From: Cognatiluteimonas weifangensis
Lineage (GTDB): Bacteria > Pseudomonadota > Gammaproteobacteria > Xanthomonadales > Xanthomonadaceae
Reading direction: 5' to 3'
DNA: 64,000 nt
Assembly (NCBI RefSeq): GCF_003416885.1
Contig: NZ_QVPD01000008.1
Location: 1-64,000 of the forward strand
Shown here: one piece after another, positions 40,780-49,804 of the stretch
Position numbering within the stretch: the stretch's first letter is position 1
Layout of the letters: the number at the start of each line of letters is the position of its first letter
The notes under the pieces: generated by a model
The model's input: only the letters and a program-made list of their open reading frames with translations
Told to the model about the DNA's origin: nothing
Databases searched by the model: none
Position numbers and translations under genes: made by a program

Positions 40780-41330
40780 CGGCCGGCCTCCGCGCGGGCC
40801 AGCGCCGGCAACAGCTCGTCGCGCACGGTGGCGTCGGTCAGCGGGCCCACGTGCTTCCAGCGGATGATGCCGGCGGCGTCCACCAGGTAGGTTTCCGGTG
40901 CGCCGTAGATGCCCCAGTCGATCGCGTAGCGGCCTTCGTAGTCGGTCAGCACCATCCAGAACGGATTGCCGAACCGCTCCAGCCAGCGCTTGGCGTCGGC
41001 GGGCTCGTCCTTCCAGTTGTAGCCGATCACGCGCACCCGCTTGCTTTCGGCGAAGCGGGTCAGCACCGGGTGTTCCTCGCGGCAGGACGCGCACCAGCTG
41101 CCCCAGACGTTGAGCACGAACGGCGCACCCTTGAGTTCGTCGCGCGTGACCAGGCGCCCGGGCTCGTGCAGCAGCGGCAGCGCGAACGCCGGCGCCGGCT
41201 TGCCGATCAGCGGCGAGGGCAGCGCCTCGCGGTTGGGCTTGCGGCTCAGCCACACGCCCGCGCCCAGCAGCAGCACCAGCGCCGCGAACGCCGCCAGCGG
41301 CAACCAGCGACCGGCCCGGGCAGCGTTCAT
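40776..41330 (-). CDS. ccmG: Thiol:disulfide oxidoreductase CcmG/DsbE
   Basis: 184-residue membrane-anchored thioredoxin. N-terminal anchor at about 10-28. Active site WCASC with Cys80 and Cys83, followed by EEHPVLTRFAE. GAPETYLVDAAGIIRWKHVGPL carries the cis-Pro loop typical of DsbE/CcmG. Reduces CcmH or apocytochrome thiols using electrons from DsbD. Overlaps ccmF and ccmH by four bases. Confidence 0.94.
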   Translation of the reverse strand: MNAARAGRWLPLAAFAALVLLLGAGVWLSRKPNREALPSPLIGKPAPAFALPLLHEPGRLVTRDELKGAPFVLNVWGSWCASCREEHPVLTRFAESKRVRVIGYNWKDEPADAKRWLERFGNPFWMVLTDYEGRYAIDWGIYGAPETYLVDAAGIIRWKHVGPLTDATVRDELLPALARAEAGR

Positions 41331-43264
41331 GCGGCCGGCTCCCGGCGCCGGAAACGGCGGTCGGTGGCGGCGACCAGGCCGCCCAGCGCCATCAGCGCCG
41401 CGCCCAGCCAGATCCAGCGCACGAACGGCTTGACGTGCACGCGCACCGCCCAGGCGCCGTCGCCCAGCGGCTCGCCGAGGGCGACATAGAGGTCGCGCAG
41501 GAAACCGGCGTCGATCGCCGCCTCGGTCATGATCTGGCCGCCGGCGGCGTAGCTGCGTTTTTCCGGATGCAGCGTGTTGACGGCGCGTCCCTCACGCAGC
41601 ACCTGCACGGTGCCGTGGTCGGCGATGTAGTTGGGGCCTGGGCGACGCTGGACGCCATCGAACCGGAAGTCGTGTCCGGCCAGCGTCACCGACTGCCCGG
41701 GCGCCAGCGCCAGCTCGCGCTGCACGCTCAGGCCTTCGGTCAGCAACGCGCCGACCAGGAACACACCGACGCCGGCGTGCGCCAGGGTCATGCCCAGCAT
41801 TTCGGCGGTGTAGCGGCTGCCCGCGCCGCCGCGCAGCCGGGTCCAGACGAAGCGCGCGGTGCCGGCCAGCACCCAGGCGGCGCCGGTCAGCCCGGCCGCG
41901 GCCTTCCAGGCGCCCTGCGGCGCGAGGAAGAACGCGGCGACGCCGATTCCCAGCGCCAGCCCGGCCCACGGCAGCAGCAGCGCCAGCGGGCGCGAGGCCT
42001 GCTCGCGCTGCCAGCGCGTCAGCGGGCCGAACGGCAGCAGCAGCACCATCGGCGCCATCAGCAGCACGAACAGCAGCGCGAAATACGGCGGGCCGACCGA
42101 GATCTTGCCCAGCTCCAGCGCATCGGCCAGCAGCGGGTACAGCGTACCCAGCAGCACCATCGCGCAGGCCGAGGTCAGCAGCAGGTTGTTGAGCAGCAGC
42201 AGGGTCTCGCGCGAGGCGACGGCGAAGTACTGCTTCGGGTCGGGCGTCTGCGCCGCGGTGCCCGGCGCGCGCAGCGCGTACAGCAGCAGCGAGCCGCCGA
42301 TGACGATGCCCAGGAAGATCAGGATGAACAGCCCGCGTGCGGGGTCGGCGGCGAAGGCGTGCACGCTGGTCAGCACCCCCGAGCGCACCAGGAAGGTGCC
42401 CAGCAGCGACAGCGAGAACGCGGCGATCGCCAGCAGCAACGTCCAGCCGCGGAAAGACCCGCGCTTCTCGGTCACCGCCTGCGAGTGCAGCAGCGCGGCG
42501 CCGGCCAGCCACGGCATGAAGCTGGCGTTCTCCACCGGGTCCCAGAACCACCAGCCGCCCCAGCCGAGCTCGTAGTAGGCCCACCAGGAGCCGATCGCGA
42601 TGCCGCAGGTGAGGAACGCCCAGGCCACGTTGGTCCACGGCCGCGTCCAGCGCAGCCAGCGGGCATCGATGTTGCCGTCCAGCAACGCCGCGATCGCGAA
42701 CGCGAACGGCACGCTGAAGCCGACGTAGCCCAGGTACAGCATCGGCGGATGCGCGATCATCCCCGGGTCCTGCAGCAGCGGGTTGAGGTCGTGGCCTTCG
42801 GCCGCGGCCGGCAGCAGGCGCTCGAACGGGTTGCTGGTGAAGAGCAGGAACGCGAGGAAGCCGACCGCGACCAGTCCCATCACCCCGAGCACGCGCGCCA
42901 CCACCACATCCGGCAACCGCCGCGAGAAGCGCGCCACCGCGCCGGTCCACAGCGCCAGGATCAGCGCCCACAGCAGCAGCGAGCCCTCGTGCGCGCCCCA
43001 CACCGCGGTGTAGCGGTAGAACCAGGGCAGCAGCGAGTTGGAGTTCTGGGCGACGTAGCGCAGCGAGAAGTCCTGCGCCACGAAGCCGTAGGTGAGGATG
43101 GCGAAGGCGCCCGCCACCAGCAGCAGCTGCGCATACGCCGCCGGGCGCGCGACCGCCATCCACGCCCGGTTGCCGCGCTGCGCGCCGACCAGCGGCAGCA
43201 GCCCCTGCAGCGCCGCGACCAGCAGCGCCAGAAGCAGCGCGACCTGTCCGAGTTCGGGTAGCAC
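41327..43264 (-). CDS. ccmF: Heme lyase subunit CcmF
   Basis: 645-residue polytopic protein, normal length. The heme-handling WWD motif is present (GWGGWWFWDPVENASFMPWL) with flanking His residues. It ligates heme to apocytochrome c together with CcmH and CcmI. The start is GTG (43264), directly abutting the ccmE stop codon (TAA at 43267-43265 on the minus strand), so no better upstream start exists. Overlaps ccmG by four bases. Confidence 0.95.
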   Translation of the reverse strand: MLPELGQVALLLALLVAALQGLLPLVGAQRGNRAWMAVARPAAYAQLLLVAGAFAILTYGFVAQDFSLRYVAQNSNSLLPWFYRYTAVWGAHEGSLLLWALILALWTGAVARFSRRLPDVVVARVLGVMGLVAVGFLAFLLFTSNPFERLLPAAAEGHDLNPLLQDPGMIAHPPMLYLGYVGFSVPFAFAIAALLDGNIDARWLRWTRPWTNVAWAFLTCGIAIGSWWAYYELGWGGWWFWDPVENASFMPWLAGAALLHSQAVTEKRGSFRGWTLLLAIAAFSLSLLGTFLVRSGVLTSVHAFAADPARGLFILIFLGIVIGGSLLLYALRAPGTAAQTPDPKQYFAVASRETLLLLNNLLLTSACAMVLLGTLYPLLADALELGKISVGPPYFALLFVLLMAPMVLLLPFGPLTRWQREQASRPLALLLPWAGLALGIGVAAFFLAPQGAWKAAAGLTGAAWVLAGTARFVWTRLRGGAGSRYTAEMLGMTLAHAGVGVFLVGALLTEGLSVQRELALAPGQSVTLAGHDFRFDGVQRRPGPNYIADHGTVQVLREGRAVNTLHPEKRSYAAGGQIMTEAAIDAGFLRDLYVALGEPLGDGAWAVRVHVKPFVRWIWLGAALMALGGLVAATDRRFRRREPAA

Positions 43265-43735
43265 TTACTGCGCGTCCGTCGGGGTGTCGGCGGACGCCGG
43301 CACGTCGTGCTTGCGGTGCGCGGCCTGCATCTTGTCGGCGACTTCCTTGGGCATGTAGGTCTCGTCGTGCTTGGCCAGCACCTGTTCGGCGACGAAGGTA
43401 TCGCCGCGCATGCGGCCGGTAGCGACCACCGCCTGCTGCTCGCGGAACAGGTCGGGCAGGATCCCGGAGTACACGACCGGCAGCCGCGCGTCGCCGTCGT
43501 CGACCTCGAAGTGCGCCTCCATCGAACCCGGTGCGCGCCGGAACGAGCCGGCCGCGACCATGCCGCCGAGGCGGAAGCGCGCGTGCGCGCCGGCTTCTCC
43601 GCGCAGCACCTCCGAGGGCGTGTACAGATAGGCGACGTTGCGCTGCAGGGCCAGCGCCACCAGCGTGGTGGCGATCGCGGCGGCGGCGATCAGCGCCAGG
43701 ATCAGCAGCAGGCGGCGTTTGCGGGTCGGGTTCAT
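43265..43735 (-). CDS. ccmE: Heme chaperone CcmE
   Basis: 156 residues. N-terminal membrane anchor ([23 protein letters not shown]), then a soluble OB-fold. The covalent heme-binding His123 is in [11 protein letters not shown], the typical HxxxY arrangement. It carries heme from CcmABCD to CcmF. The C-terminal tail is disordered. Overlaps ccmD by four bases. Confidence 0.95.
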   Translation of the reverse strand: MNPTRKRRLLLILALIAAAAIATTLVALALQRNVAYLYTPSEVLRGEAGAHARFRLGGMVAAGSFRRAPGSMEAHFEVDDGDARLPVVYSGILPDLFREQQAVVATGRMRGDTFVAEQVLAKHDETYMPKEVADKMQAAHRKHDVPASADTPTDAQ

Positions 43736-43917
43736 CGGGGCGTCTCCGGATCGACGTTGGCGGACGCGTCGCCGCGGCGGCCGGCCTGCAGGCGCGCCGC
43801 CCGCAGGCGCGCGGCGCGCAGCTGCTGGCGGACGGCCAGGCGCGGGGCGACGAAGTCCCACAGCAGTACCGCGGCGAACACGAGGTAGGCGGCGAGCACA
43901 TAGTTCTGGTAGCTCAT
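43732..43917 (-). CDS. ccmD: Heme exporter protein CcmD
   Basis: 61-residue membrane protein starting [22 protein letters not shown], one helix followed by a basic tail ([15 protein letters not shown]). It is needed to release holo-CcmE from CcmABC. Short and poorly conserved, but position between ccmC and ccmE and four-base overlaps with both support it. Confidence 0.88.
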   Translation of the reverse strand: MSYQNYVLAAYLVFAAVLLWDFVAPRLAVRQQLRAARLRAARLQAGRRGDASANVDPETPR

Positions 43918-44663
43918 GGCGCGGCCTCCGCCTGCCGGCGGACCCAGTCCTTGGCGGCCTCGCGACGCAGGTTGTCGGCGCGCGCGCGCGCCAGCAGCGA
44001 GCCGACGAACCAGGCGTGGGTGCCCAGCGCCATCCACCACAGCGGCGGCAGCATGCTCGGGTCCATCGCCGACTCGCCGAGCAGCCGGATCGTCTGGCCC
44101 TGGTGCAGCGAATTCCACCACACCACCGACCAGCGGATCACCGGCAGCAGCGCCACGCCGACGATCGCCAGCAGGCCGGCGGCGCGCGCGGCGGCGCGGC
44201 GGTCGTCGATCGCGTGGTACAGGCCGATCACGCCCAGGTACAGGAACAGCAGGATCAGCTCGGTGGTCAGGCGCGGATCCCAATCCCACCACGTACCCCA
44301 CATCGGCTTGCCCCAGATCGCGCCGGTCGCCAGGGTGATCAGGGTGAAGGCGGCGCCGATCGGCGCGCAGGCCATCGCCAGGATCTCGCACAGCTTGATC
44401 CGCCAGATCAGGGCGATCGCGGCGTAGGCGGCCATCAAGGCGTATATCGCCGTGCTCATCCAGGCGCTGGGCACGTGGATGTAGAGGATGCGGAAACTGT
44501 CGCCCTGCTGGTAGTCGGCCGGCACCAGGAACAGCGCGCCGTACAGGCCCCAGGCCATCGTCGCGAGCGCCAGCAGGTAGGCCCACGGGGCCCAGCGCGC
44601 GGCGAAGCGGTCGAAGTAGGGAGGCGAGCCGAGTTGGTGGAACCAGCGGACGACGGGATTCAT
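43914..44663 (-). CDS. ccmC: Heme exporter protein CcmC
   Basis: 249-residue six-helix membrane protein. The WWD-type motif is [22 protein letters not shown], and conserved His residues are in [10 protein letters not shown] and [10 protein letters not shown]. It attaches heme to CcmE. ATG 44663 ([12 protein letters not shown]) fits the family start; ATG 44687 adds eight residues. In this genome an azurin gene separates it from ccmB. Confidence 0.93.
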   Translation of the reverse strand: MNPVVRWFHQLGSPPYFDRFAARWAPWAYLLALATMAWGLYGALFLVPADYQQGDSFRILYIHVPSAWMSTAIYALMAAYAAIALIWRIKLCEILAMACAPIGAAFTLITLATGAIWGKPMWGTWWDWDPRLTTELILLFLYLGVIGLYHAIDDRRAAARAAGLLAIVGVALLPVIRWSVVWWNSLHQGQTIRLLGESAMDPSMLPPLWWMALGTHAWFVGSLLARARADNLRREAAKDWVRRQAEAAP

Positions 44664-44928
44664 GCGTGAACGCGCGCCCTCGGGCACGAATGCAGGGGCG
44701 CCATTGTCTCATGCGCCGCGGCGCGACAGGTGCGGCATGTCTTAAGGGAGTGCGGATCGGACCTGCGGCTGCTGCGGTCCGGCCGGGATCGGGTCGCGGT
44801 GCGGTTGCGCCCGGACGGCGGCGCGCGACGGCACGACTGCACGCGCTGCCATGTACCTGAATGCCGCAGGGCACGCGAGCGCCCGCCGTGGCGGACGTCC
44901 GCGTGCCGGATTGCCGCGGCAAGCGCCG
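44664..44928. other. Gap between azurin and ccmC
   Basis: 265 bp, GC-rich. A plus-strand frame contains CTRCH, but it is an isolated coincidence without signal peptide or family resemblance. No clear terminator after azurin or promoter before ccmC was found. Confidence 0.3.
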
Positions 44929-45507
44929 TTACTGGACGGCGATGCTGCCCTTCATCATGGCCGAGTGGCCGGGGAAGGAGCAGAAGAACTCGAACGGACC
45001 CGCACCCTGCAGCTTGGCCACCGGGAAGGTGACCGAGGTGCTTTCGCCGCCGCCGATCAGCTTGGTGTGCGCGATCACGCGCGCGTCGTCGGCCTTGACG
45101 TAGTCGCTGGCCGCGCCGGCGGCGACGCCGTCGGCGAGCACGCCGGCCATGTCGGCCTGGCTGGAGATCACCAGGTTGTGGCCCATCGCCCCGACCGGCA
45201 TCGTGCCGGTGTGCTTGAGGTTGATGGTGAACTCGGTGCAGGAGGCCGGGACCGCGATCGAAGCGGCGTTGTACTGCATGGCGTCGGTGCTTTCGATCGT
45301 GGTGCTGCAGTCGGCGACGACCGCGGCGGCGCCGGCGGCGGGCGCCTCGGCTGCGGCCGGCGCTTCGGCGGCAGGCGCTTCGGCCGCTGCGGCCGGGGCT
45401 TCGGTCGCGGGGGCGGCGGCCGGTGCGGCCGGCGCTTCGGACTTGTCGGCGCAGCCCGCCAGCGCAAGTGCGCAGGCCGCAGTCAGCATGGTCAGTCGGA
45501 TGTTCAT
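44929..45507 (-). CDS. Azurin, lipoprotein form
   Basis: 192-residue type 1 copper protein for periplasmic electron transfer. Lipobox LALAGC gives Cys19 as the lipidation site. Residues 20-65 are an Ala/Pro/Glu linker. The azurin domain has copper ligands His110 (MGHNLVI), Cys176, His181 and Met185 (FFCSFPGHSAMMKG), with the exact Cys+5 His, +9 Met spacing of azurin. Cys67 and Cys90 match the conserved disulfide. The lipid anchor and linker resemble the H.8 and Laz type azurins of Neisseria. It interrupts the ccm operon between ccmB and ccmC, with its own FNR/Anr-like site upstream, so expression under low oxygen is likely. Confidence 0.93.
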   Translation of the reverse strand: MNIRLTMLTAACALALAGCADKSEAPAAPAAAPATEAPAAAAEAPAAEAPAAAEAPAAGAAAVVADCSTTIESTDAMQYNAASIAVPASCTEFTINLKHTGTMPVGAMGHNLVISSQADMAGVLADGVAAGAASDYVKADDARVIAHTKLIGGGESTSVTFPVAKLQGAGPFEFFCSFPGHSAMMKGSIAVQ

Positions 45508-45599
45508 CGATGAACCTCGTCGAAAAAATGGGAATGAGAAAGGGTAAGGTCGCGGTCGCGGCGGCATCACGCGTCGCCGGGTCGGACGGCCTCGTGCGA

Positions 45600-45641
45600 A
45601 TTTTGCGCCTATTGACCTGCCGGATGCATGATCTGGCTCAA
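45600..45641 (-). promoter_or_regulatory. FNR/Anr-like class II promoter for azurin
   Basis: Minus-strand TTGAGCCAGATCAT (45641 to 45628) matches the FNR/Anr consensus TTGAT-N4-ATCAA at 8 of 10 positions. A -10-like CAAAAT lies at 45600-45605, giving a predicted start near 45593. The box centre (45634.5) is then at -41.5, exactly the class II activator position. It overlaps the end of ccmB. Confidence 0.5.
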
Positions 45642-46324
45642 GTGCTGGCGATCCGGATCGCGGCCGCGGCCGCCAATGGTGCCAGCACCAGCGCCAGCGC
45701 CAGCCCGGCGCCCAGCAGTAGCAGCGCACCGGTCGGGTCCAGGCCTTGGGCCGCGGCGGCGACGCTGCCGGCACCGAACACCAGCACCGGCACGTACAGC
45801 GGCAGCGCCAGCAGCGCGACCAGGATGCCGGAGCGGCGCATGCCCACCGTCAACGCGGCGACCACCGCGCCGAGCAGGCTCAGCAGTGGCGTGCCCAGCG
45901 CCAGCGAGGTCAGCAGCACCGGCAGTTGCGCGCGCGGCAGGTGCAGCAACTCGGCCAGGAACGGCGTGGCCAGCAGCAGCGGCAGCGCGGTACTCGCCCA
46001 GTGCATGCCGGTGCGCACCAGCACCAGCCAGGCCAGCGGCACCGGCGCCAGCATCCATTGCTCCAGCGAGCCATCCTCGGCATCGCCGCGGAACAGCGTG
46101 TCCAGCGCCAGCAACCCGGCCAGCAGCACCGCCAGCCACAGCACCGCCGCGGCTGCCCGCGCCAGCGCCTGCGCCTCGGCGCCCAGCGCCAGCGCGAACA
46201 GCACCACCACCAGCAGCGCGAACAGCGCCGGCTGCAGCGCGTCGCCGCGCCGCCGCCACAGCAGCCGCGCGTCGCGCGCCAGCAGCGCGCGCCCGGCCTG
46301 GGCCAATCCCGGATCGGCGTCCAC
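45638..46324 (-). CDS. ccmB: Heme exporter permease CcmB
   Basis: 228-residue six-helix ABC permease. The family motif is recognisable: GRALLARDARLLWRRRGDALQPALFALLVVVLFALALG, then DGSLEQWMLAPVPLAWLVLVR and LGTPLLSLLGAVVAALTVG. The start is GTG 46324, two bases after the ccmA stop; no ATG is suitably placed. With CcmA it forms the ATPase complex that drives release of holo-CcmE. Confidence 0.92.
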   Translation of the reverse strand: MDADPGLAQAGRALLARDARLLWRRRGDALQPALFALLVVVLFALALGAEAQALARAAAAVLWLAVLLAGLLALDTLFRGDAEDGSLEQWMLAPVPLAWLVLVRTGMHWASTALPLLLATPFLAELLHLPRAQLPVLLTSLALGTPLLSLLGAVVAALTVGMRRSGILVALLALPLYVPVLVFGAGSVAAAAQGLDPTGALLLLGAGLALALVLAPLAAAAAIRIAST

Positions 46325-46326
46325 GG

Positions 46327-46992
46327 CTAGCCCGGCTCCGGCAGTGCGGCCGTCTGCGCGCCGCCGCCCAGGGTCAGCATCCGCGTGCGCACCGGCGGCG
46401 CCGCATAGGCGCCGTGGGTGGTCAGCAGGGCCGCGCCGCCGCCGCGCAGATGCGCCTGCACCATGCGGTTGACCAGGGTGATGCCGTCCAGGTCGAGGTT
46501 GGCGTAGGGCTCGTCCAGCAACCACAGCGGCGTCGGCATCAGCCACAGCCGTGCCAGCGACAGGCGCCGCTTCTGCCCGGCCGACAGTTGCCGGACCAGG
46601 GTGTCCTCGTATCCGGCCAGGCCAACCATGCCCAGCGCGTTGCCCGGCAGCTGGCCGCGGCGACGGCCGAACAGGCCGCAGGAAAAGTGCAGGTTCTCCA
46701 GTGCGGTCAGGTCGGCCTTGAGCGCCGGCAGGTGGCCCAGGTAGGCGATCGCGCGGGCCCGCAGCGAGGCGCCGGCGGGCTGGCCCTCGATCGCGATCTC
46801 GCCGGCATCGGCCGGCAGCAGGCCGGCCAGCACCCGCAGCAGGGTGGTCTTGCCGGCGCCGTTGTCGCCCTGCACCAGCAGCGCCTCGCCGGCGTCGACG
46901 CTGAAATCCAGCGGGCCGAACACCGGGATCTCGTTGCGGGCGAAGCTCAGGCCGCGGACGGCGAGCAGCGGTGGCGGCGCGGCGCCGGGCAT
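46327..46992 (-). CDS. ccmA: Heme exporter ATPase CcmA
   Basis: 221-residue ABC ATPase. Walker A GDNGAGKT at 42-49, signature [16 protein letters not shown] (the family's LSAGQ form), Walker [14 protein letters not shown], and switch His in [11 protein letters not shown] 46992 overlaps the stop of the upstream DUF3293 gene (ATGA). A lead ATPase of the ccm operon. Confidence 0.94.
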   Translation of the reverse strand: MPGAAPPPLLAVRGLSFARNEIPVFGPLDFSVDAGEALLVQGDNGAGKTTLLRVLAGLLPADAGEIAIEGQPAGASLRARAIAYLGHLPALKADLTALENLHFSCGLFGRRRGQLPGNALGMVGLAGYEDTLVRQLSAGQKRRLSLARLWLMPTPLWLLDEPYANLDLDGITLVNRMVQAHLRGGGAALLTTHGAYAAPPVRTRMLTLGGGAQTAALPEPG

Positions 46993-47480
46993 CAGCCTGC
47001 GACCGCCGGCAGCCAGTCGACGAAGGCCGCTTCCAGCGCCAGCGGACGGGCGTGGTACATGCGCAGCCGCAGCGGCTCGCCACGCCGGCAGTACAGGTTG
47101 GCGAGCTGCCCGAAGCGGCGGCCGAGCGCGTCCAGCTCGGCCAGCGGCAGGTCCACCGTCAGCCAGCTGGGCTCGCGCCAGCTGCGGTTGCGGGCCGAGG
47201 AGAACGCAGGCCGGTAGACGGCGCCGCTGGCGCGCAGCGCGGCGTGCAGCGCGGTGTCGGCGCTGCGGTTGGCTTCCTCGGGCTGCACCATCGAATGCGG
47301 ATTCCAGGCCGAGACCAGGCCGAACTCGCGGCCGTCGGGGAAGGTCGCCTCCAGGTCCGGCACCGGCGCCCCGGCCCGCAGCGGATACCACTCCCCGCCC
47401 CATTCCCAGCGGTACTCGGCATCCAGATAGGCCCGCATCAGGGCAATGACGCGGACATCGTCCAACGCGAACCTGCTCAC
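46992..47480 (-). CDS. DUF3293 protein
   Basis: 162-residue soluble protein matching the DUF3293 pattern ([35 protein letters not shown], then [32 protein letters not shown]). Function unknown. The start codon is GTG. A minus-strand TACAAT at 47516-47521 is a good -10 for it, making it probably the first gene of the ccm transcript; it overlaps ccmA by one codon edge. Confidence 0.8.
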   Translation of the reverse strand: MSRFALDDVRVIALMRAYLDAEYRWEWGGEWYPLRAGAPVPDLEATFPDGREFGLVSAWNPHSMVQPEEANRSADTALHAALRASGAVYRPAFSSARNRSWREPSWLTVDLPLAELDALGRRFGQLANLYCRRGEPLRLRMYHARPLALEAAFVDWLPAVAG

Positions 47481-47539
47481 CGGCGACGACCTGCAACCGT
47501 GCTACAAAGGCCGGCATTGTAACGACTCCGTCATCGCCG

Positions 47540-48718
47540 ATGCCCGACGCCATGCCTTTTCCCCCGACCAAGCTGCCCAGGGTCGGCACCACCATCTTCA
47601 GCGTGATGTCGCAGCTGGCGACCGAGCACCGGGCGGTCAACCTCGGCCAGGGGTTCCCCGATTTCGCGGTCCCGCCGCGGCTGGTCGAGGAGCTGGACCG
47701 CGCCATGCGCGCCGGCCACAACCAGTACCCGCCGATGACCGGAATTCCGGCCCTGCGCCGGGCGATCGCGGCCAAGACCGAGCGCTGCTACGGCTGGCGT
47801 CCGGACGCGGACGCGGAAGTCACGGTCACTTCCGGCGCCTCCGAGGCGATCTTCGACGCGGTCCACGCCGTGGTCCGGGCGGGCGAGGAAGTGATCGTGC
47901 TGGACCCGTGCTACGACTGCTACGAGCCGGCGATCGAACTGGCCGGGGCGACGGCCGTGCACGTGCCGCTGGGAGCGCCGGGCGGCGGTCCGGCGAGTTT
48001 CGCGCCCGACTGGGACAGGGTGCGCGCCACGATCACGCCGAGGACGCGGATGCTGATGATCAACAGCCCGCACAACCCGTCCGGCGCGACGCTCGGCGCC
48101 GGCGACATGGCCGCCATCGCCGGGCTGCTGGCGGGCACGGACATCGTGCTGCTGGCCGACGAGGTCTACGAGCACATCGTGTTCGACGGCGCGCGCCACG
48201 AAACCGTGTTGCGGTACCCGGAACTGCGCGAACGCGCGTTCGTCGTCTCCAGTTTCGGCAAGACCTACCACTGCACCGGCTGGAAGCTCGGCTACTGCAT
48301 CGCGCCGCCGGCGCTGAGCGCGGAGTTCCGCAAGGTCCACCAGTACAACACCTTCTGCAGTTTCGCGCCGGCGCAGCACGCGTTCGCGGCGATGATCGAC
48401 GCCGAGCCGGAGCACTACGAGCGCCTGGGCACGTTCTACGAGGCCAAGCGCGACCGTTTCCGCGCGCAGCTGCTGACGACGAAGCTGCAGCCGCTGCCGG
48501 TGCCGGGCGGCTATTTCCAGCTGGTGGACTATTCGGCGGTCAGCGATCTGGACGACCTCGCGTTCTGCCGCTGGCTGACCGTGGAGCACGGCGTCGCCGC
48601 GATCCCGCTGTCGCCGTTCTACCGGACCCCGCCCGCCGGCCAGCGGCTGGCGCGGCTATGCTTCGCCAAGAACGAGGCCACCCTGGATGCGGCGATCGAG
48701 CGCCTGCAGAAGCTGTAG
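47540..48718 (+). CDS. Class I/II PLP aminotransferase (methionine/glutamine type)
   Basis: 392-residue fold-type I aminotransferase. The N-terminal segment [21 protein letters not shown] and [17 protein letters not shown] fit the YbdL/glutamine transaminase K group. Asn of [10 protein letters not shown] and Asp of [12 protein letters not shown] bind PLP; the Schiff-base lysine is Lys241 in [17 protein letters not shown]. Enzymes of this type transaminate 2-oxo-4-methylthiobutyrate or phenylpyruvate, often from glutamine. The next gene is an omega-amidase, which would remove the 2-oxoglutaramate product, supporting a glutamine-dependent methionine salvage step. That link is inference. Confidence 0.88.
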   Translation: MPDAMPFPPTKLPRVGTTIFSVMSQLATEHRAVNLGQGFPDFAVPPRLVEELDRAMRAGHNQYPPMTGIPALRRAIAAKTERCYGWRPDADAEVTVTSGASEAIFDAVHAVVRAGEEVIVLDPCYDCYEPAIELAGATAVHVPLGAPGGGPASFAPDWDRVRATITPRTRMLMINSPHNPSGATLGAGDMAAIAGLLAGTDIVLLADEVYEHIVFDGARHETVLRYPELRERAFVVSSFGKTYHCTGWKLGYCIAPPALSAEFRKVHQYNTFCSFAPAQHAFAAMIDAEPEHYERLGTFYEAKRDRFRAQLLTTKLQPLPVPGGYFQLVDYSAVSDLDDLAFCRWLTVEHGVAAIPLSPFYRTPPAGQRLARLCFAKNEATLDAAIERLQKL

Positions 48719-48734
48719 CCGCCCGGCGCGAGCG

Positions 48735-48818
48735 GCTGCGGCGGACGGCTTTGCAGGAGTCGCTTTGCCGGAGCCGCTTTGCAGGAGCGGCCTTGCAGGA
48801 GCGACGTGAGCCGCGATG
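48735..48818. repeat. REP-like repeats (TTTGCAGGAGCGGC family)
   Basis: Between the aminotransferase and omega-amidase genes, units of the form GGCTTTGCAGGAGTCGC, GCTTTGCAGGAGCGGC and CTTGCAGGAGCGACGTGAG follow one another at about 17-nt steps. They resemble the GGAGCGACGTGAGTCGCGA elements common in pseudomonads and xanthomonads. The region separates two genes of likely shared function. Confidence 0.7.
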
Positions 48819-48881
48819 GATTCCCCCGCGCAGCGCGCCCTGGCCGCGCCTGCGCCCGACAAGAAGGCAACGAGGCGACAC

Positions 48882-49679
48882 ATGCAGGACCTGCGCATCT
48901 CCCTGGTCCAGGGCAACACCCGTTGGCACGACCCGGCGGGCAATCGCGAGTACTACGCCCGCCTGATGGCGCCGCTGCGCGGCAGCACCGACCTGGTACT
49001 GCTGCCGGAAACCTTCACCAGCGGCTTCAGCAACGAGGCCATCCACGACGCGGAAACCATGGACGGCCCCACCGTCGCCTGGTTGCGCGAGCAGGCGCAC
49101 CGGCTGGATGCGGCGATCACCGGCAGTGTGCAGATCCGCGCCGACGGCGGCGTGTTCAACCGCCTGTTCTTCGCCACTCCCGATGGCGAGCTGCGCCACT
49201 ACGACAAGCGCCACCTGTTCCGTTATGCGCGCGAGCACGAGCGTTACGCCGCCGGCCGCGCGCGCCTGACCCTGGAGTGGCGCGGCTGGCGCATCTGCCC
49301 GCTGGTCTGCTACGACTTGCGCTTCCCGGTGTTCTCGCGCAACCGCTACGACGTCGAGCGCCCGGGCCAGCCGGACTACGACCTGCTGCTGTACGTCGCC
49401 AACTGGCCGTCGGCGCGCAACCACGCGTGGAAGACGCTGCTGCGCGCGCGCGCGATCGAGAACCTGTGCTTCGTCGCTGGGCTCAACCGCGTCGGCACCG
49501 ACGGCAACGGCCATCATTACTCCGGCGACAGCGCGGTGGTCGACTTCCTCGGCCAGCCGCTGGACGAATGCGCCGACCGGGAAGTCGTGGTCACCACCAC
49601 ACTGCCGGCCGCGGAACTGCGGGCCCACCGCGAACGCTTCCCGGCGATGCTCGACGCCGACGCCTTCGCCCTGCGCTGA
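48882..49679 (+). CDS. Omega-amidase, nitrilase family (YafV-like)
   Basis: 265 residues from ATG 48882; an in-frame ATG 48816 lies in the repeat region and adds a low-complexity leader. The nitrilase triad is Glu43 (LLPETFTSGFSNE), Lys109 (YDKRHLF) and Cys143 (PLVCYDLRFPVFSRN). The LPETF and YDLRFPVFSRN strings are characteristic of YafV-type omega-amidases, which hydrolyse 2-oxoglutaramate and 2-oxosuccinamate. Follows the aminotransferase at 47540, consistent with the glutaminase II pathway. Confidence 0.88.
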   Translation: MQDLRISLVQGNTRWHDPAGNREYYARLMAPLRGSTDLVLLPETFTSGFSNEAIHDAETMDGPTVAWLREQAHRLDAAITGSVQIRADGGVFNRLFFATPDGELRHYDKRHLFRYAREHERYAAGRARLTLEWRGWRICPLVCYDLRFPVFSRNRYDVERPGQPDYDLLLYVANWPSARNHAWKTLLRARAIENLCFVAGLNRVGTDGNGHHYSGDSAVVDFLGQPLDECADREVVVTTTLPAAELRAHRERFPAMLDADAFALR

Positions 49680-49804
49680 GCACCCGGCACCGGGGCCTGT
49701 GGCCCGCCAGCGTACGGCCGGGTGCTGGCTGCTGCGCGTGCCGCCGCGCGGCAGGGCGGGATGCGGGGCAAACCCGCACGCCGCGCGCGCCGTCGCGGAC
49801 GCGC

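Noticed and set aside
44730-45032. Plus-strand frame with a CTRCH heme motif between azurin and ccmC
   Set aside because: No signal peptide or cytochrome features; composition is low-complexity and it overlaps azurin. CXXCH is a chance match.
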